NCBI GenBank assembly: GCA_029007985.1
Contig: JAQXIW010000017.1
Coordinates: forward strand, 1-64,000
Length of the DNA stretch: 64,000 nucleotides
Reading direction: 5' to 3'
From: Oscillospiraceae bacterium
GTDB lineage: Bacteria; Bacillota; Clostridia; Oscillospirales; Ruminococcaceae
Each line of letters begins with the position of its first letter. The first letter of the stretch is position 1. The notes under the pieces are model-generated. The model saw nothing but the letters and a program-made list of their open reading frames with translations. It was not told the DNA's origin and did no database searches. Both the position numbers and the translations under genes were made by a program. Below, one piece after another: positions 40,553 to 50,374 of this stretch.

Positions 40553-40581
40553 TTGACACGCACAAATAACTATTGTAAAAT
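40553..40581 (+). promoter_or_regulatory. Sigma-A promoter TTGACA-N17-TAAAAT upstream of pgi
   Basis: TTGACA 40553-40558, TAAAAT 40576-40581. Confidence 0.75.
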
Positions 40582-40617
40582 TGATATAAGAAAGAGTATA
40601 CAGAAAGAGGGATAGTA

Positions 40618-41949
40618 ATGTCAGTTACATTTAACGGTAAATATCTCGACGGCTTCGTATCCGCCGATGAATTTTCCAACATATATCCGCAGGTGGAAAC
40701 GGCTCATCGCATTGTGACGGACAAAACCGGCGCAGGCAATGATTTTCTCGGCTGGCTCAATCTTCCTTTTGATTACGACAGGGAAGAATTCGCAAGAATC
40801 AAAAAAGCGGCGGAAAAAATCAGAGGCGACTCGGATGTCCTTGTAGTAATAGGAATCGGCGGATCGTATCTCGGCGCAAGGGCTGCGATACAGTTTCTCG
40901 GCTCGGAATTTTACAATGATTTGAACCCTTTGAAAATTTACTTTGCAGGCAACAACATCAGCCCGGACTATTTGAATAAAATCATCAAACTGTGCGAGGG
41001 CAAGAGGCTGTCCGTAAATGTCATTTCAAAATCCGGCACGACGACCGAGCCGGCGCTCGCATTCAGAGTTTTCAAAAAGCTTTTGGAGGACAGATACGGC
41101 AAACGGGAGGCCGCAAAGAGAATTTACGCCACGACCGATAAGGCGAGAGGCACGCTGAAAACGCTTGCCGACAGAGAGGGCTACGAAACTTTCGTAGTGC
41201 CGGACGATGTGGGCGGCAGATATTCGGTTTTGACGGCAGTAGGTCTTTTGCCGATTGCTGCGGCGGGCTTTGACATCGACAAGCTCATGTCGGGCGCGCG
41301 GAAAGCCGCTGAAAAATACGCCGTGTGCACACCGGACAACGACTGCTACAAATACGCTCGGGCGAGAAACATTCTCATGCGCAAGGGCAAATCCGTCGAA
41401 TTGATGGCCTGTTACGACCCGGACTGGACAATGATGAACGAGTGGTTCAAACAGCTGTACGGCGAGAGCGAAGGCAAGGACCAAAAAGGTCTTTTCCCGG
41501 CGTCAGTCATATTCTCGACAGACCTTCACTCAATGGGTCAATTCGTCCAGGACGGCGCAAGAATAATGTTCGAGACGGTGGTGGATATTAAGTCGCCTAA
41601 CTGCGATTACTATCTCGAGCCGGATTCCGAAAATGCCGACGGGCTCAACTTCCTTGCAAATCAAAATATGTCAATAGTAAACAACAACGCGATGCGCGGC
41701 ACGATTTTGGCTCACACATCGGGCAATGTGCCTAACATAGTTATTGAACTCGACAAAAAAGATGAGGAAAATCTAGGCGAAATTATCTTTTTCTTTGAAA
41801 AGGCCTGTGCGATTTCAGGCTATATGAACGGCGTAAATCCGTTTAACCAGCCGGGCGTGGAAGCATATAAAAAGAATATGTTTGCGCTTTTGGGCAAACC
41901 GGGCTATGAAAGCCGGAGAGAAGAACTTCTCAAAAAATTAGGTGAATAA
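40618..41949 (+). CDS. pgi: Glucose-6-phosphate isomerase
   Basis: [46 protein letters not shown]. Confidence 0.97.
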   Translation: MSVTFNGKYLDGFVSADEFSNIYPQVETAHRIVTDKTGAGNDFLGWLNLPFDYDREEFARIKKAAEKIRGDSDVLVVIGIGGSYLGARAAIQFLGSEFYNDLNPLKIYFAGNNISPDYLNKIIKLCEGKRLSVNVISKSGTTTEPALAFRVFKKLLEDRYGKREAAKRIYATTDKARGTLKTLADREGYETFVVPDDVGGRYSVLTAVGLLPIAAAGFDIDKLMSGARKAAEKYAVCTPDNDCYKYARARNILMRKGKSVELMACYDPDWTMMNEWFKQLYGESEGKDQKGLFPASVIFSTDLHSMGQFVQDGARIMFETVVDIKSPNCDYYLEPDSENADGLNFLANQNMSIVNNNAMRGTILAHTSGNVPNIVIELDKKDEENLGEIIFFFEKACAISGYMNGVNPFNQPGVEAYKKNMFALLGKPGYESRREELLKKLGE

Positions 41950-41979
41950 AGCGAAAGCTAAAATAAAGGAGATACTGTT

Positions 41980-42381
41980 ATGATTAAATTAATCGTTGGC
42001 GCAAAAGGTTCGGGCAAGACAAAGGCACTTGTCGACATGATGCACGAAAATCTCGCAAAGGTAAACGGCAACATCGTATGTATCGAAAAAGCCATGCAGG
42101 ATACATTCAATGTCAACAACAAGGTCAGACTTATTGACATCGACGAATATAAGATTGACTCTTACGACGAATTCTACGGTCTGTTTGCAGGCGTTTTGGC
42201 AGGCAACTACGATATTGAACAGGTATACATCGACGGCCTTAAGAGAACAGGTACAAAAGAGCTCGCCGACATCGGCAAACTCCTTGAAAAGATGGACTCA
42301 ATTTCGGGCGACAAGACTGTTGTAGTCACAATTTCCGCCAAGGAAGACGAGCTCCCTGACTCTATCAAAAAATACCTTTAA
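41980..42381 (+). CDS. Small P-loop NTPase-like protein of unknown function (133 aa)
   Basis: MIKLIVGAKGSGKTKALVDMMH Walker A; IEQVYIDGL possible Walker B. Confidence 0.75.
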   Translation: MIKLIVGAKGSGKTKALVDMMHENLAKVNGNIVCIEKAMQDTFNVNNKVRLIDIDEYKIDSYDEFYGLFAGVLAGNYDIEQVYIDGLKRTGTKELADIGKLLEKMDSISGDKTVVVTISAKEDELPDSIKKYL

Positions 42382-42395
42382 TCAAAAGGCAATTC

Positions 42396-42426
42396 GGAGG
42401 TGGCTTTTGTCACCTCTGTTTTTTAG
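42396..42426 (+). terminator. Intrinsic terminator
   Basis: GAGGTG...CACCTC followed by TGTTTTTTAG. Confidence 0.8.
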
Positions 42427-42478
42427 CGGCAAAAATTGACTTTTTATATATTTGTCAACTTTTTAGGTGTCTGTTTTG

Positions 42479-42507
42479 TTGACAAACAGCCGCAAAGTAT
42501 ATATAAT
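42479..42507 (+). promoter_or_regulatory. Perfect-consensus promoter TTGACA-N17-TATAAT upstream of DUF177-rpmF
   Basis: TTGACA 42479-42484, TATAAT 42502-42507. Confidence 0.85.
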
Positions 42508-42534
42508 ATCATTCGTAACTGATGAGGTGATTAT

Positions 42535-43035
42535 ATGTTAGTAAATCTCGGCAATATATTCACTCGTGACGATACCGAAAAAACACTTAACGCAGAATAC
42601 GATTTTTCTCATGACGACCTCAGTTATGACGCGGTTTTTACACAGCCGGTCATTTCAAATCTGCATTTGAAAAAAGAGGACAGAGACATTCGTATCAACC
42701 TGTCGGTAAAAGCTGTGGCGGACTGCACATGCGCAAGATGCTTACGCTCATTCAAAAAGGATTTTGAGTTCAGCCGCGACTTCATATTGACACCGGCCAT
42801 TATGAATGACCCGGACATTGAAATCCCGGTGGATTCAAACAAAGTGCTGGACGCAAGACTTTACACGATGCAGGAGCTCCGGCTGGAAATCCCGACGGTG
42901 CTGCTCTGCGAGGAAGACTGCAAGGGTCTTTGCCCTGTGTGCGGCAGACCGCTGAGAGAAAACTGCGGGTGTAAAATTCGGAAAAGAGTGGACCCAAGGT
43001 TATCTGTTTTAGATGATTTAGTTTTTGACGAATAA
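42535..43035 (+). CDS. YceD/DUF177 family protein
   Basis: CTCARCLRSFKKDFEF...CEEDCKGLCPVCGRPL...DPRLSVLDDL; immediately upstream of rpmF. Confidence 0.93.
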   Translation: MLVNLGNIFTRDDTEKTLNAEYDFSHDDLSYDAVFTQPVISNLHLKKEDRDIRINLSVKAVADCTCARCLRSFKKDFEFSRDFILTPAIMNDPDIEIPVDSNKVLDARLYTMQELRLEIPTVLLCEEDCKGLCPVCGRPLRENCGCKIRKRVDPRLSVLDDLVFDE

Positions 43036-43051
43036 AAAAGGAGAATAAAAA

Positions 43052-43234
43052 ATGGCAGTACCAAAGAGAAAACTTTCAAGCGCAAGAAAAAACAAAAGAC
43101 GTTCAAATGTATGGAAACTTGAGGCTCCTCAGTTTGTAAAGTGCCCACAGTGCGGCGAGCTCACACTCCCACACAAAGTATGTAAGTCATGCGGCTACTA
43201 CAAGGGCAAAGCTGTTATCAAAAAGGAAGATTAA
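43052..43234 (+). CDS. rpmF: 50S ribosomal protein L32
   Basis: MAVPKRKLSSARKNKRRSNVWKLEAPQFVKCPQCGELTLPHKVCKSCGYYKG. Confidence 0.98.
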   Translation: MAVPKRKLSSARKNKRRSNVWKLEAPQFVKCPQCGELTLPHKVCKSCGYYKGKAVIKKED

Positions 43235-43254
43235 TTCCGGGCGCACAATTATCA

Positions 43255-43280
43255 GGGCAGGTTTTCCTGCCTTTATTTTT
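43255..43280 (+). terminator. Intrinsic terminator
   Basis: GGCAGG-TTTT-CCTGCC followed by TTTATTTTTTG. Confidence 0.88.
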
Positions 43281-43349
43281 TGTGTTTGCATATAGCAAAA
43301 TCAACATTTGTATGTTATAATATTATGTCAAAATATAAGGAGGGATAAA

Positions 43350-44663
43350 GTGGCGGTACATATTACGGGCATCGAAAAAAACTCTGTCGCGTACAGAAAA
43401 AAGATTTTGCCGGGGGACGATTTGATATCCATCAACGGCGAAGTCATAAACGATATGATGGATTTACAGTTTTTCTCCACCGACAGCAATTTGCATCTCG
43501 TGCTGAAAAGAGACGGCAAGGAGTATGAACTCGACATAAAAAAGAGAGACGATTACGAGCCGCTCGGCTTGGAATTTGAGACATACCTGATAGACAAACA
43601 TCATTCCTGCAAAAATAAGTGTATTTTCTGCTTTGTCGACCAACTGCCGAAGGGAATGAGAGAGGATTTGTATTTTAAGGACGACGACGAGAGGCTGTCC
43701 TTCCTTTTCGGCAACTATATCACCATGACAAATCTTTCAAATCATGAATTTGAAAGAATTAAAAGAATGAAAATTTCGCCGATTAACATCTCCGTTCACA
43801 CCACCGAGCCGGATTTGCGAGTCCATATGATGAAAAATCCGAGGGCGGCGGAAATCAATGAAAAAATGCAGGAGCTTGCCGACGCCGGCATAACGATGAA
43901 CACACAGGTGGTTTTGTGCAAAGGCGTCAACGACGGCGAACATCTTTATAAGACGATAAAAAGACTTGAACGGCTCTATCCTCGGGTGCATTCCTGCTCA
44001 ATCGTACCTGTCGGAATCACCAAATTCCGCGACGGCCTGGAAAAAGCCGAATCCTTTTCAAAAGAGGAATGTCGCCGGGTCATAGAGCAGGTAAATCAAT
44101 GGACTGAGGATTTCGTCAAAGAACACGGCGAGAGGCTGGTTTATTTGGCGGATGAGTTTTATCTCAGAGCCGAATTGCCTCTGCCGGAAAATTCATATTA
44201 CGGTGACTACGCCCAAATAGAGAACGGCGTGGGTCTTGTCAGAACATTCATTGACAACTTTGCCGACGAGGTGGAATACGCCGGCAAAATCGAGCGCACG
44301 GTCAAAGCCGACATAGCGACCGGAGAGGCAATGTATCCGGTTATGGTCGATGTCATCAATAAGGCAAACCGGGTGCTCGGCGGCAAATTGGACATAAAAG
44401 TACACAAGATAGTAAATAATTTCTTCGGGGGCAATGTCTGGGTGACAGGTCTGATAACCGCAAAGGATTTGACCGAACAGCTCAAAGGAAAGCTGTATTC
44501 CGACAATCTCCTGCTTTGCAGAGATATGCTGGAGAGCGAAGGCAAATATTTCCTCGACGATAAAACGCCTGCCGATGTGGAGAGAGAGCTGGGTGTGAAA
44601 GTCAGCTTTTATCAGAACGACGGTATGGAAATGGCCCGATTTTTACTGGGCACGGAAGACTGA
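43350..44663 (+). CDS. DUF512 family protein (PDZ-like N-terminus, radical-SAM-like core)
   Basis: CKNKCIFCFVDQLPKGMREDLYFKDDDERLSFLFGNYITMTNL; GTG start at 43350 after aaggagg. Confidence 0.92.
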   Translation: MAVHITGIEKNSVAYRKKILPGDDLISINGEVINDMMDLQFFSTDSNLHLVLKRDGKEYELDIKKRDDYEPLGLEFETYLIDKHHSCKNKCIFCFVDQLPKGMREDLYFKDDDERLSFLFGNYITMTNLSNHEFERIKRMKISPINISVHTTEPDLRVHMMKNPRAAEINEKMQELADAGITMNTQVVLCKGVNDGEHLYKTIKRLERLYPRVHSCSIVPVGITKFRDGLEKAESFSKEECRRVIEQVNQWTEDFVKEHGERLVYLADEFYLRAELPLPENSYYGDYAQIENGVGLVRTFIDNFADEVEYAGKIERTVKADIATGEAMYPVMVDVINKANRVLGGKLDIKVHKIVNNFFGGNVWVTGLITAKDLTEQLKGKLYSDNLLLCRDMLESEGKYFLDDKTPADVERELGVKVSFYQNDGMEMARFLLGTED

Positions 44664-44674
44664 AAGGAGTAAAA

Positions 44675-45994
44675 ATGGCAAAACCGATTATTGCGATAGT
44701 GGGCAGACCTAATGTGGGTAAAAGCACACTGTTCAACAAAATAGTAGGTCAGCGCATAAGCATTGTAGAAGATACGCCGGGCGTCACCCGCGACAGAATT
44801 TATGCCGAAGGCGAATGGCTCGACAAAAAATTCCTGCTTGTAGACACAGGCGGCATTGAAATAGCAAACGACAACAGCATATTAAAACATATCAGACGGC
44901 AGGCTCAGATAGCCATAGACACCGCCGATGTGATTTTGTTTGTCACCGATATACGCACAGGCGTCACAGCCAACGACTACGATGTTGCAACAATGCTGTT
45001 AAAAAGCGGCAAACCGGTTGTCCTCGTCGTCAATAAGTGCGATACTGTGGGCGCCGTACCGGACGACATATACGATTTTTATTCGCTCGGCCTGGGCGAG
45101 CCTTTTCCGGTGTCGTCGGTACACGGCCACGGCACAGGCGATATTCTCGACGAATGTTTTAAGCATATCACCTGGACTGAGGACGAAGAAGACGGGGACG
45201 AGGTCATCACAGTGGCGGTCATAGGCAGACCAAATGTGGGCAAATCGAGCTTGGTAAACAAAATACTCGGCCAAGAGAGAATGATAGTCCGCGACGAAAG
45301 CGGCACGACGAGAGACGCGGTAGATTCATATATTGAAAACAAATACGGCAAATTTGTGTTCATCGACACCGCCGGTATGAGAAAAAGAGGCAATGTGGAC
45401 GAGGGCGTAGAGAGATATTCGGTTATCCGTGCTCTTGCCGCCGTTGAAAGATGCAAGGTCGCTGTCATCATGATTGACGGCACAGTTGGATTTACGGAAC
45501 AGGATTCCAAAATTGCCGGCTATGCTCACGAGCAGGGCAAGGCGTGTATCATAGCGGTCAACAAGTGGGACGCCGTCGAAAAAGACGACAAAACGATGAA
45601 CATCATGAGAGCAAAGCTCCAAGAGGACTTCAGCTTTATGTCCTATGCTCCAATCATTTTCATTTCCGCACAGACCGGGCAGAGAATTGACAAGCTGTTT
45701 GAGCTTATCAAGGAGGTCGACAATATGGCGGCGTTTAGGACGACGACAGGCGTTTTGAACGACATTTTGGCAAATGCTACCGCCAGGGTACAGCCGCCGT
45801 CTGACAAGGGCAAGCGCCTCAAAATTTACTATATGACACAGATTTCCACCCGACCGCCGACATTTGTGGCGTTTTGCAATAACAAACAGCTTTTCCATTT
45901 TTCTTATCAGAGGTATATCGAGAACCGGATTCGAGATGTTTTCGGTTTGCAGGGCACGCCAATAAGACTGCTGCTGAGAGAAAGAGGTGAATAA
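44675..45994 (+). CDS. der: Ribosome biogenesis GTPase Der (EngA)
   Basis: Two tandem GTPase domains GRPNVGKSTLFN and GRPNVGKSSLVN. Confidence 0.98.
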   Translation: MAKPIIAIVGRPNVGKSTLFNKIVGQRISIVEDTPGVTRDRIYAEGEWLDKKFLLVDTGGIEIANDNSILKHIRRQAQIAIDTADVILFVTDIRTGVTANDYDVATMLLKSGKPVVLVVNKCDTVGAVPDDIYDFYSLGLGEPFPVSSVHGHGTGDILDECFKHITWTEDEEDGDEVITVAVIGRPNVGKSSLVNKILGQERMIVRDESGTTRDAVDSYIENKYGKFVFIDTAGMRKRGNVDEGVERYSVIRALAAVERCKVAVIMIDGTVGFTEQDSKIAGYAHEQGKACIIAVNKWDAVEKDDKTMNIMRAKLQEDFSFMSYAPIIFISAQTGQRIDKLFELIKEVDNMAAFRTTTGVLNDILANATARVQPPSDKGKRLKIYYMTQISTRPPTFVAFCNNKQLFHFSYQRYIENRIRDVFGLQGTPIRLLLRERGE

Positions 45995-46676
45995 TTTGCA
46001 AACCGTCAAATTAGTCTTGGTGTTTGTTACAGCCTATTTGCTCGGGTCGGTGGATTTCGGTATCATAGTCAGCAAACACATGTTCAAAGACGATGTCCGC
46101 AATTACGGCTCGGGAAATGCCGGCACAACAAATATGCTGCGCACATTCGGCTTAAAACGGGCGGCTATTACCGTCGTGGGCGACGCCCTCAAAGGCTTTG
46201 TCGGCGTGCTTATAGCAAAAGAAATTTTTAAGGCCGCCCCGTTAATTGCCGTCAAGGGCTTTTTCACACCGCCCGTAATGCGAGAAATAGCCGTATATAC
46301 GGCAGTTTTGGCGGCTGTAATCGGTCATATGTACCCGCTGTTTTTCAAGTTTAAGGGCGGAAAAGGCGTGGCTACCGGCTTTGGCGGAATGCTGCGGGCG
46401 TCGCCTGTCGTGAGCTTACTTGCCATATCGGTTTTCGCAGTTATCGCCCTTACCACAAAAATTGTGTCGCTGGCATCGGTGACGGCTTGCGTCTCATTCT
46501 TTGTGTTCACTTTGGCAATTCAGCTCTATACGCATACATTCGGCGCTTCAAACGCGGTAATTCAGCTCATTGCCGCATTCGTGCTGCCGTCATTGGTTAT
46601 TTACGCCCACAGGGGCAATATAAAAAGGCTGTTAAACGGTACGGAATACAAATTCGGCCGGAATAAAAAACAGTAA
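45987..46676 (+). CDS. plsY: Glycerol-3-phosphate acyltransferase PlsY
   Basis: AYLLGSVDFGIIVSK, GSGNAGTTNMLRTFG, FKFKGGKGVATGFG. Confidence 0.96.
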   Translation: MNNLQTVKLVLVFVTAYLLGSVDFGIIVSKHMFKDDVRNYGSGNAGTTNMLRTFGLKRAAITVVGDALKGFVGVLIAKEIFKAAPLIAVKGFFTPPVMREIAVYTAVLAAVIGHMYPLFFKFKGGKGVATGFGGMLRASPVVSLLAISVFAVIALTTKIVSLASVTACVSFFVFTLAIQLYTHTFGASNAVIQLIAAFVLPSLVIYAHRGNIKRLLNGTEYKFGRNKKQ

Positions 46677-46694
46677 ATATTTGCAAATTAAATC

Positions 46695-46724
46695 AAAACG
46701 GCAGACAAAAGTCCGCCGTTTTTT
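46695..46724 (+). terminator. Intrinsic terminator
   Basis: AAAACGGCAGAC-AAAA-GTCCGCCGTTTTTT. Confidence 0.9.
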
Positions 46725-46761
46725 ATGTTTTACAGTATTTCAAATAACATATACCCGAAAA

Positions 46762-46795
46762 AAGCCAAAAAAATAAGACAGCCACCGGGACTGTC
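46762..46795 (-). terminator. Terminator of rpmB
   Basis: Minus strand GACAGTCCCGGTGGCTGTC followed by TTATTTTTTTGG. Confidence 0.75.
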
Positions 46796-46820
46796 GGTAT
46801 TTTTTGTAAGCATCCGAGAA

Positions 46821-47009
46821 TTACATTGCTCTTGTAACCTTGCCAGAACGAAGGCATCTGGTGCATACGTGAATATAACGAGGAGAACCGTCTACGATAG
46901 CTTTTACTCTCTTAACGTTTGGTTTCCAAGTTCTGTTTGAGCGTCTATGTGAGTGAGAAACCTTGATACCGAATTCTACACCCTTGCCACAACAATCACA
47001 TTTTGCCAT
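46821..47009 (-). CDS. rpmB: 50S ribosomal protein L28 (zinc-ribbon form)
   Basis: MAKCDCCGKGVEFGIKVSHSHRRSNRTWKPNVKRVKA...CTRCLRSGKV. Confidence 0.97.
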   Translation of the reverse strand: MAKCDCCGKGVEFGIKVSHSHRRSNRTWKPNVKRVKAIVDGSPRYIHVCTRCLRSGKVTRAM

Positions 47010-47044
47010 TCTGTTGCACCTCCTAATCCGAATTTAACTATTGC

Positions 47045-47073
47045 ATTATAACAGATAATCCACTATTTTGCAA
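47045..47073 (-). promoter_or_regulatory. Promoter of rpmB, TTGCAA-N17-TATAAT on minus strand
   Basis: Plus-strand ATTATA 47045-47050 and TTGCAA 47068-47073. Confidence 0.75.
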
Positions 47074-47216
47074 TAGAGGATATAGACAAATTTATTGCTA
47101 AATAATATTAGCATATATATTGAAATATATCAAGCGATTTTTTAATTTTTTTGTTTTTTATTTTTTCACACAAAAGAAAGATATACTAACAAAAATAGTT
47201 ATTGAATATTACAGAC

Positions 47217-47245
47217 TTGAAAAATTGACATAAAAACAATATAAT
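47217..47245 (+). promoter_or_regulatory. Promoter TTGAAA-N17-TATAAT upstream of M50-scpAB operon
   Basis: TTGAAA 47217-47222, TATAAT 47240-47245. Confidence 0.75.
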
Positions 47246-47267
47246 ATTACTTTAAGGGAGATATGCT

Positions 47268-47933
47268 ATGTTTTCTAATTTGACTTTGTTTGATATTGTG
47301 GTCAGGGCGATTTGCCTTTTGACCACCATTCCTATACACGAATGCGCCCATGCCTATGTGGCGGATAAATTGGGCGACCCTACCGCCAAGCACATGGGCA
47401 GACTCACTCTCAACCCGGCGCGGCATTTTGACCTGATGGGCAGCGTCAGTATGATTTTGTTCGGCATAGGCTGGGCAAAGCCCGTGCCGATAAACCGGAT
47501 GAATTTTGAAGACAGAAAAAAAGGTATGGCGATATCTGCCGCCCGGGGCCCGATTTCAAATGTACTCATCGCATTTTGGGCTTTGATTATGGCAAAGGTT
47601 GTGATGTATCTTGAATACATCATAGGGGTAAACCGGTTTTTTTCAACGCTGTACACCATTTTTGTGACAATGTGCTTTATCAACATTTCGCTGTCGATAT
47701 TTAATTTATTGCCTTTCCCGCCGTTTGACGGCTCAAGGATATTTAATTATTTTCTGCCGGACAAGTTCTATTTCAAGGTAATGGAGTACGAAAGATACAT
47801 ATTTATTGCCGTGTTCGCACTTTTGTGGCTGGGCATTTTGGACGCTCCGCTGAGCGCAATGTCGCATTTTCTGTTTACGGTTCTCAATACTCTTACAAGA
47901 TTTGTCGACAAGATTTTTTACCTCATCATTTGA
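47268..47933 (+). CDS. Site-2 protease family (M50) membrane metalloprotease
   Basis: TIPIHECAHAYVADKLGDPTAKHMGRLTLNPARHFD; NLLPFPPFDGSRIF. Confidence 0.94.
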   Translation: MFSNLTLFDIVVRAICLLTTIPIHECAHAYVADKLGDPTAKHMGRLTLNPARHFDLMGSVSMILFGIGWAKPVPINRMNFEDRKKGMAISAARGPISNVLIAFWALIMAKVVMYLEYIIGVNRFFSTLYTIFVTMCFINISLSIFNLLPFPPFDGSRIFNYFLPDKFYFKVMEYERYIFIAVFALLWLGILDAPLSAMSHFLFTVLNTLTRFVDKIFYLII

Positions 47934-47948
47934 TTTTTTGGAGTTGCG

Positions 47949-48656
47949 ATGTCTTTAATTAAGTATAAAATATCGGATTTTGAAGGCCCGCTGGACTTGC
48001 TTTTGGCTTTGATACGGCAAAACAAAATGAGCATTGCCGACATAGAGATATTGACGGTGATAAATCAGTATCTCGATGTCATCAATTCCGCCGACCAATC
48101 CGATTTGGACGAGGCCAGCGAATTTATTGACATGGCGGCTCGACTGATATATATGAAATCCGTATTTCTCTTGCCGAAAGATAAGGAGACGGAAAAGCTC
48201 AAAGCCGAATTGCAGGGGCGGCTCATTGAATATTCCCTGGCGAAAAAAGCCCGGCGGCTTCTCAAAGAAAAATTTATCGGCGACAAAATATTCACAAGGC
48301 CGGCTCGGGAAATCACGGTAGACTACACATACGCAAACGTTCACAGGGTGGAAACTCTGGTAAATGTCTATTCGAAACTGTCCGACAAGGACTTGAGAAG
48401 AACAGCCCCGGCGGCAGAGACCTTTGAGCCGATTGTATCCGCTCCGGTTGTTTCGGTTTCGTCAAAGATATTTTCCGTGCTGAAAGGGCTGATGAAAAAC
48501 AATTTTGACTCCCTGAGCGGCGCTTTCAGAAATATGAGAAGCAAAAGCGAAGCCGTAGCCACCTTTTTGGCTGTGCTCGAACTGATTCGCTCGCACAGAA
48601 TAACCCTTGCCTCCGACGGCAAAATGGACTTAATCCGAAAGGAAAGCAAAAAATGA
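47949..48656 (+). CDS. scpA: Segregation and condensation protein A
   Basis: YKISDFEGPLDLLLALIRQNKMSIADIEI. Confidence 0.96.
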   Translation: MSLIKYKISDFEGPLDLLLALIRQNKMSIADIEILTVINQYLDVINSADQSDLDEASEFIDMAARLIYMKSVFLLPKDKETEKLKAELQGRLIEYSLAKKARRLLKEKFIGDKIFTRPAREITVDYTYANVHRVETLVNVYSKLSDKDLRRTAPAAETFEPIVSAPVVSVSSKIFSVLKGLMKNNFDSLSGAFRNMRSKSEAVATFLAVLELIRSHRITLASDGKMDLIRKESKK

Positions 48657-49204
48657 CGATAGAACAGACCGTAAAATCAGTAGAGGCGATAGTTTTCGCC
48701 TCGGGCGAAGGGATCGCTCCGCGGCGGATAATGGACGTGCTCGGCATAGACGAAAAAATGCTGGGATATGTGCTGTCCGTCCTGGCGGACAAATACGACG
48801 GCGAGACCTCCGGCGTGGTTTTGGTACACAATACGGAAACCGTCTCTTTTGTCACATCCCCCGATGCAGCCGACGATGTGCGAAAAGCCCTGACGGTAAA
48901 AAAGACCACTCCGCTCTCCAACGCCGCCATGGAAACTCTCGCAATAATAGCCTACAACCAGCCTGTGTCAAAGGCCTTTATAGAGCAGGTCAGGGGCGTG
49001 GACAGCGCGTCCTCCGTACAGACGCTCATCACCAGAGGGCTTATAGAAGAGGCCGGCAGACTCGAAATACCGGGTAGACCGGTGTGCTACCGCACAACGC
49101 CCGTCTTTTTGAGAAGCTTTTCCATCGAATCGCTGTCCGACTTGCCGAAGGTAAAAGCCGAGGAAAGCGGACAGATGACGACAGATGAATTAACACGGGA
49201 ATAA
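48653..49204 (+). CDS. scpB: Segregation and condensation protein B
   Basis: SNAAMETLAIIAYNQPVSKAFIEQVRGVDSASSVQTLITRGLIEEAGR; ATGA overlap with scpA. Confidence 0.96.
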   Translation: MTIEQTVKSVEAIVFASGEGIAPRRIMDVLGIDEKMLGYVLSVLADKYDGETSGVVLVHNTETVSFVTSPDAADDVRKALTVKKTTPLSNAAMETLAIIAYNQPVSKAFIEQVRGVDSASSVQTLITRGLIEEAGRLEIPGRPVCYRTTPVFLRSFSIESLSDLPKVKAEESGQMTTDELTRE

Positions 49205-49205
49205 A

Positions 49206-49895
49206 ATGACGATTATATTTGGCGTTTTGAAAATACTCGGCATGATTGCGGCGGCTCTTTTGCTGTTGCTTATATGGGTGATTGTCATACCGAGGCATTT
49301 TTGGATTGAATATTCAAAAGCCGACGGTTTGACCGTCAAAATGAACATTCTTTTTTTCAAATTCGGGCTGTATCCTTTGCCGAAATTTTTGAATAAAAAA
49401 GAAAAGTCGTCCGCTCCGGCAAATTCGTCGGACAGCGGCGAAAAGCCGGATAACCAACCGACTGCCGAAAAGAAAAAAGAGAAGAAAAAAGCGGGGTTCA
49501 CACCGCCGGGCAACATTGAGTTTTCGTTTGATTTAATTAAACAGATTGTCTCGTCCGCCGGGGGAATACTTAAAAGGATTTTCGCTTCGCTCAAATTCAG
49601 CGACTTGTCCTTTACGCTACCGATACACGCGGAAAGCGCCCGGGACACCGCAAAAATGTACGGCGCGGTCAGCACCGCATTTGATGCATTGATTGCATTT
49701 TTACAACAATATGTCAAAATTCGCTTAAAATGTCCGTTATTTGTCCCGGATTTTGCGGGCAATTTCGGAGAAAGCATATATTTCTACACAAAAATCACAG
49801 CCAGCCCTATAATGCTTTTATCGGCGGGATTTTATTCCTATAAACAGTACAGGAAAATACTCGCAAACGGCAAATCCAAGGCGGAAAAGGAGTAA
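49206..49895 (+). CDS. DUF2953-like membrane protein
   Basis: N-terminal TM, position between scpB and ytfJ as seen in spore formers. Confidence 0.75.
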   Translation: MTIIFGVLKILGMIAAALLLLLIWVIVIPRHFWIEYSKADGLTVKMNILFFKFGLYPLPKFLNKKEKSSAPANSSDSGEKPDNQPTAEKKKEKKKAGFTPPGNIEFSFDLIKQIVSSAGGILKRIFASLKFSDLSFTLPIHAESARDTAKMYGAVSTAFDALIAFLQQYVKIRLKCPLFVPDFAGNFGESIYFYTKITASPIMLLSAGFYSYKQYRKILANGKSKAEKE

Positions 49896-49897
49896 CT

Positions 49898-50371
49898 ATG
49901 GAACACCCTATCAAAGAAATTATGACAGACGCAATAGCAAAAATGAAAGAGCTTGTCGATTCAAACACGGTTATCGGCCGGCCTATTTCCACCGGCGACG
50001 GCACTACGATTTTGCCGGTGTCAAAAATCAGCTTCGGCTTTATTGAGGGCGGCAAGGACTTTGCCACCGACAAGCAAAAAGACCTTTTCGGCGGCGCGGC
50101 GTCGTCCGGCGCGTCAATCACACCGGTGGGCTTTCTCATTTTGAGGGGCGACAATGTGCGCTTAATCCAGCTTGCCGAGGGCGGCGCGGCAGTAGACAGA
50201 GTACTGAATATGGTGCCGGAGGTTCTCGACAGAGTTGAGGGCTTTATGAAAAAAGACAAAAAAACAGACGAATTCAAAACATATAAGGATGTCGAAAAAG
50301 CCGTGGCGGACGCGCAAAAAAACGCCGACGGCGACAAGACGGAAGAAGAAAATAAAGAGAAAAAGGAATAA
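49898..50371 (+). CDS. ytfJ: GerW/YtfJ family sporulation protein
   Basis: TVIGRPISTGDGTTILPVSKISFGFIEGGKDF...GGAASSGASITPVGFLIL. Confidence 0.94.
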   Translation: MEHPIKEIMTDAIAKMKELVDSNTVIGRPISTGDGTTILPVSKISFGFIEGGKDFATDKQKDLFGGAASSGASITPVGFLILRGDNVRLIQLAEGGAAVDRVLNMVPEVLDRVEGFMKKDKKTDEFKTYKDVEKAVADAQKNADGDKTEEENKEKKE

Positions 50372-50374
50372 AAA

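Noticed and set aside
47225-47245. TTGACA at 47225 with TATAAT at 47240 as a promoter
   Set aside because: Spacer would be only 9 nt; the TTGAAA at 47217 with a 17-nt spacer explains the -10 instead.
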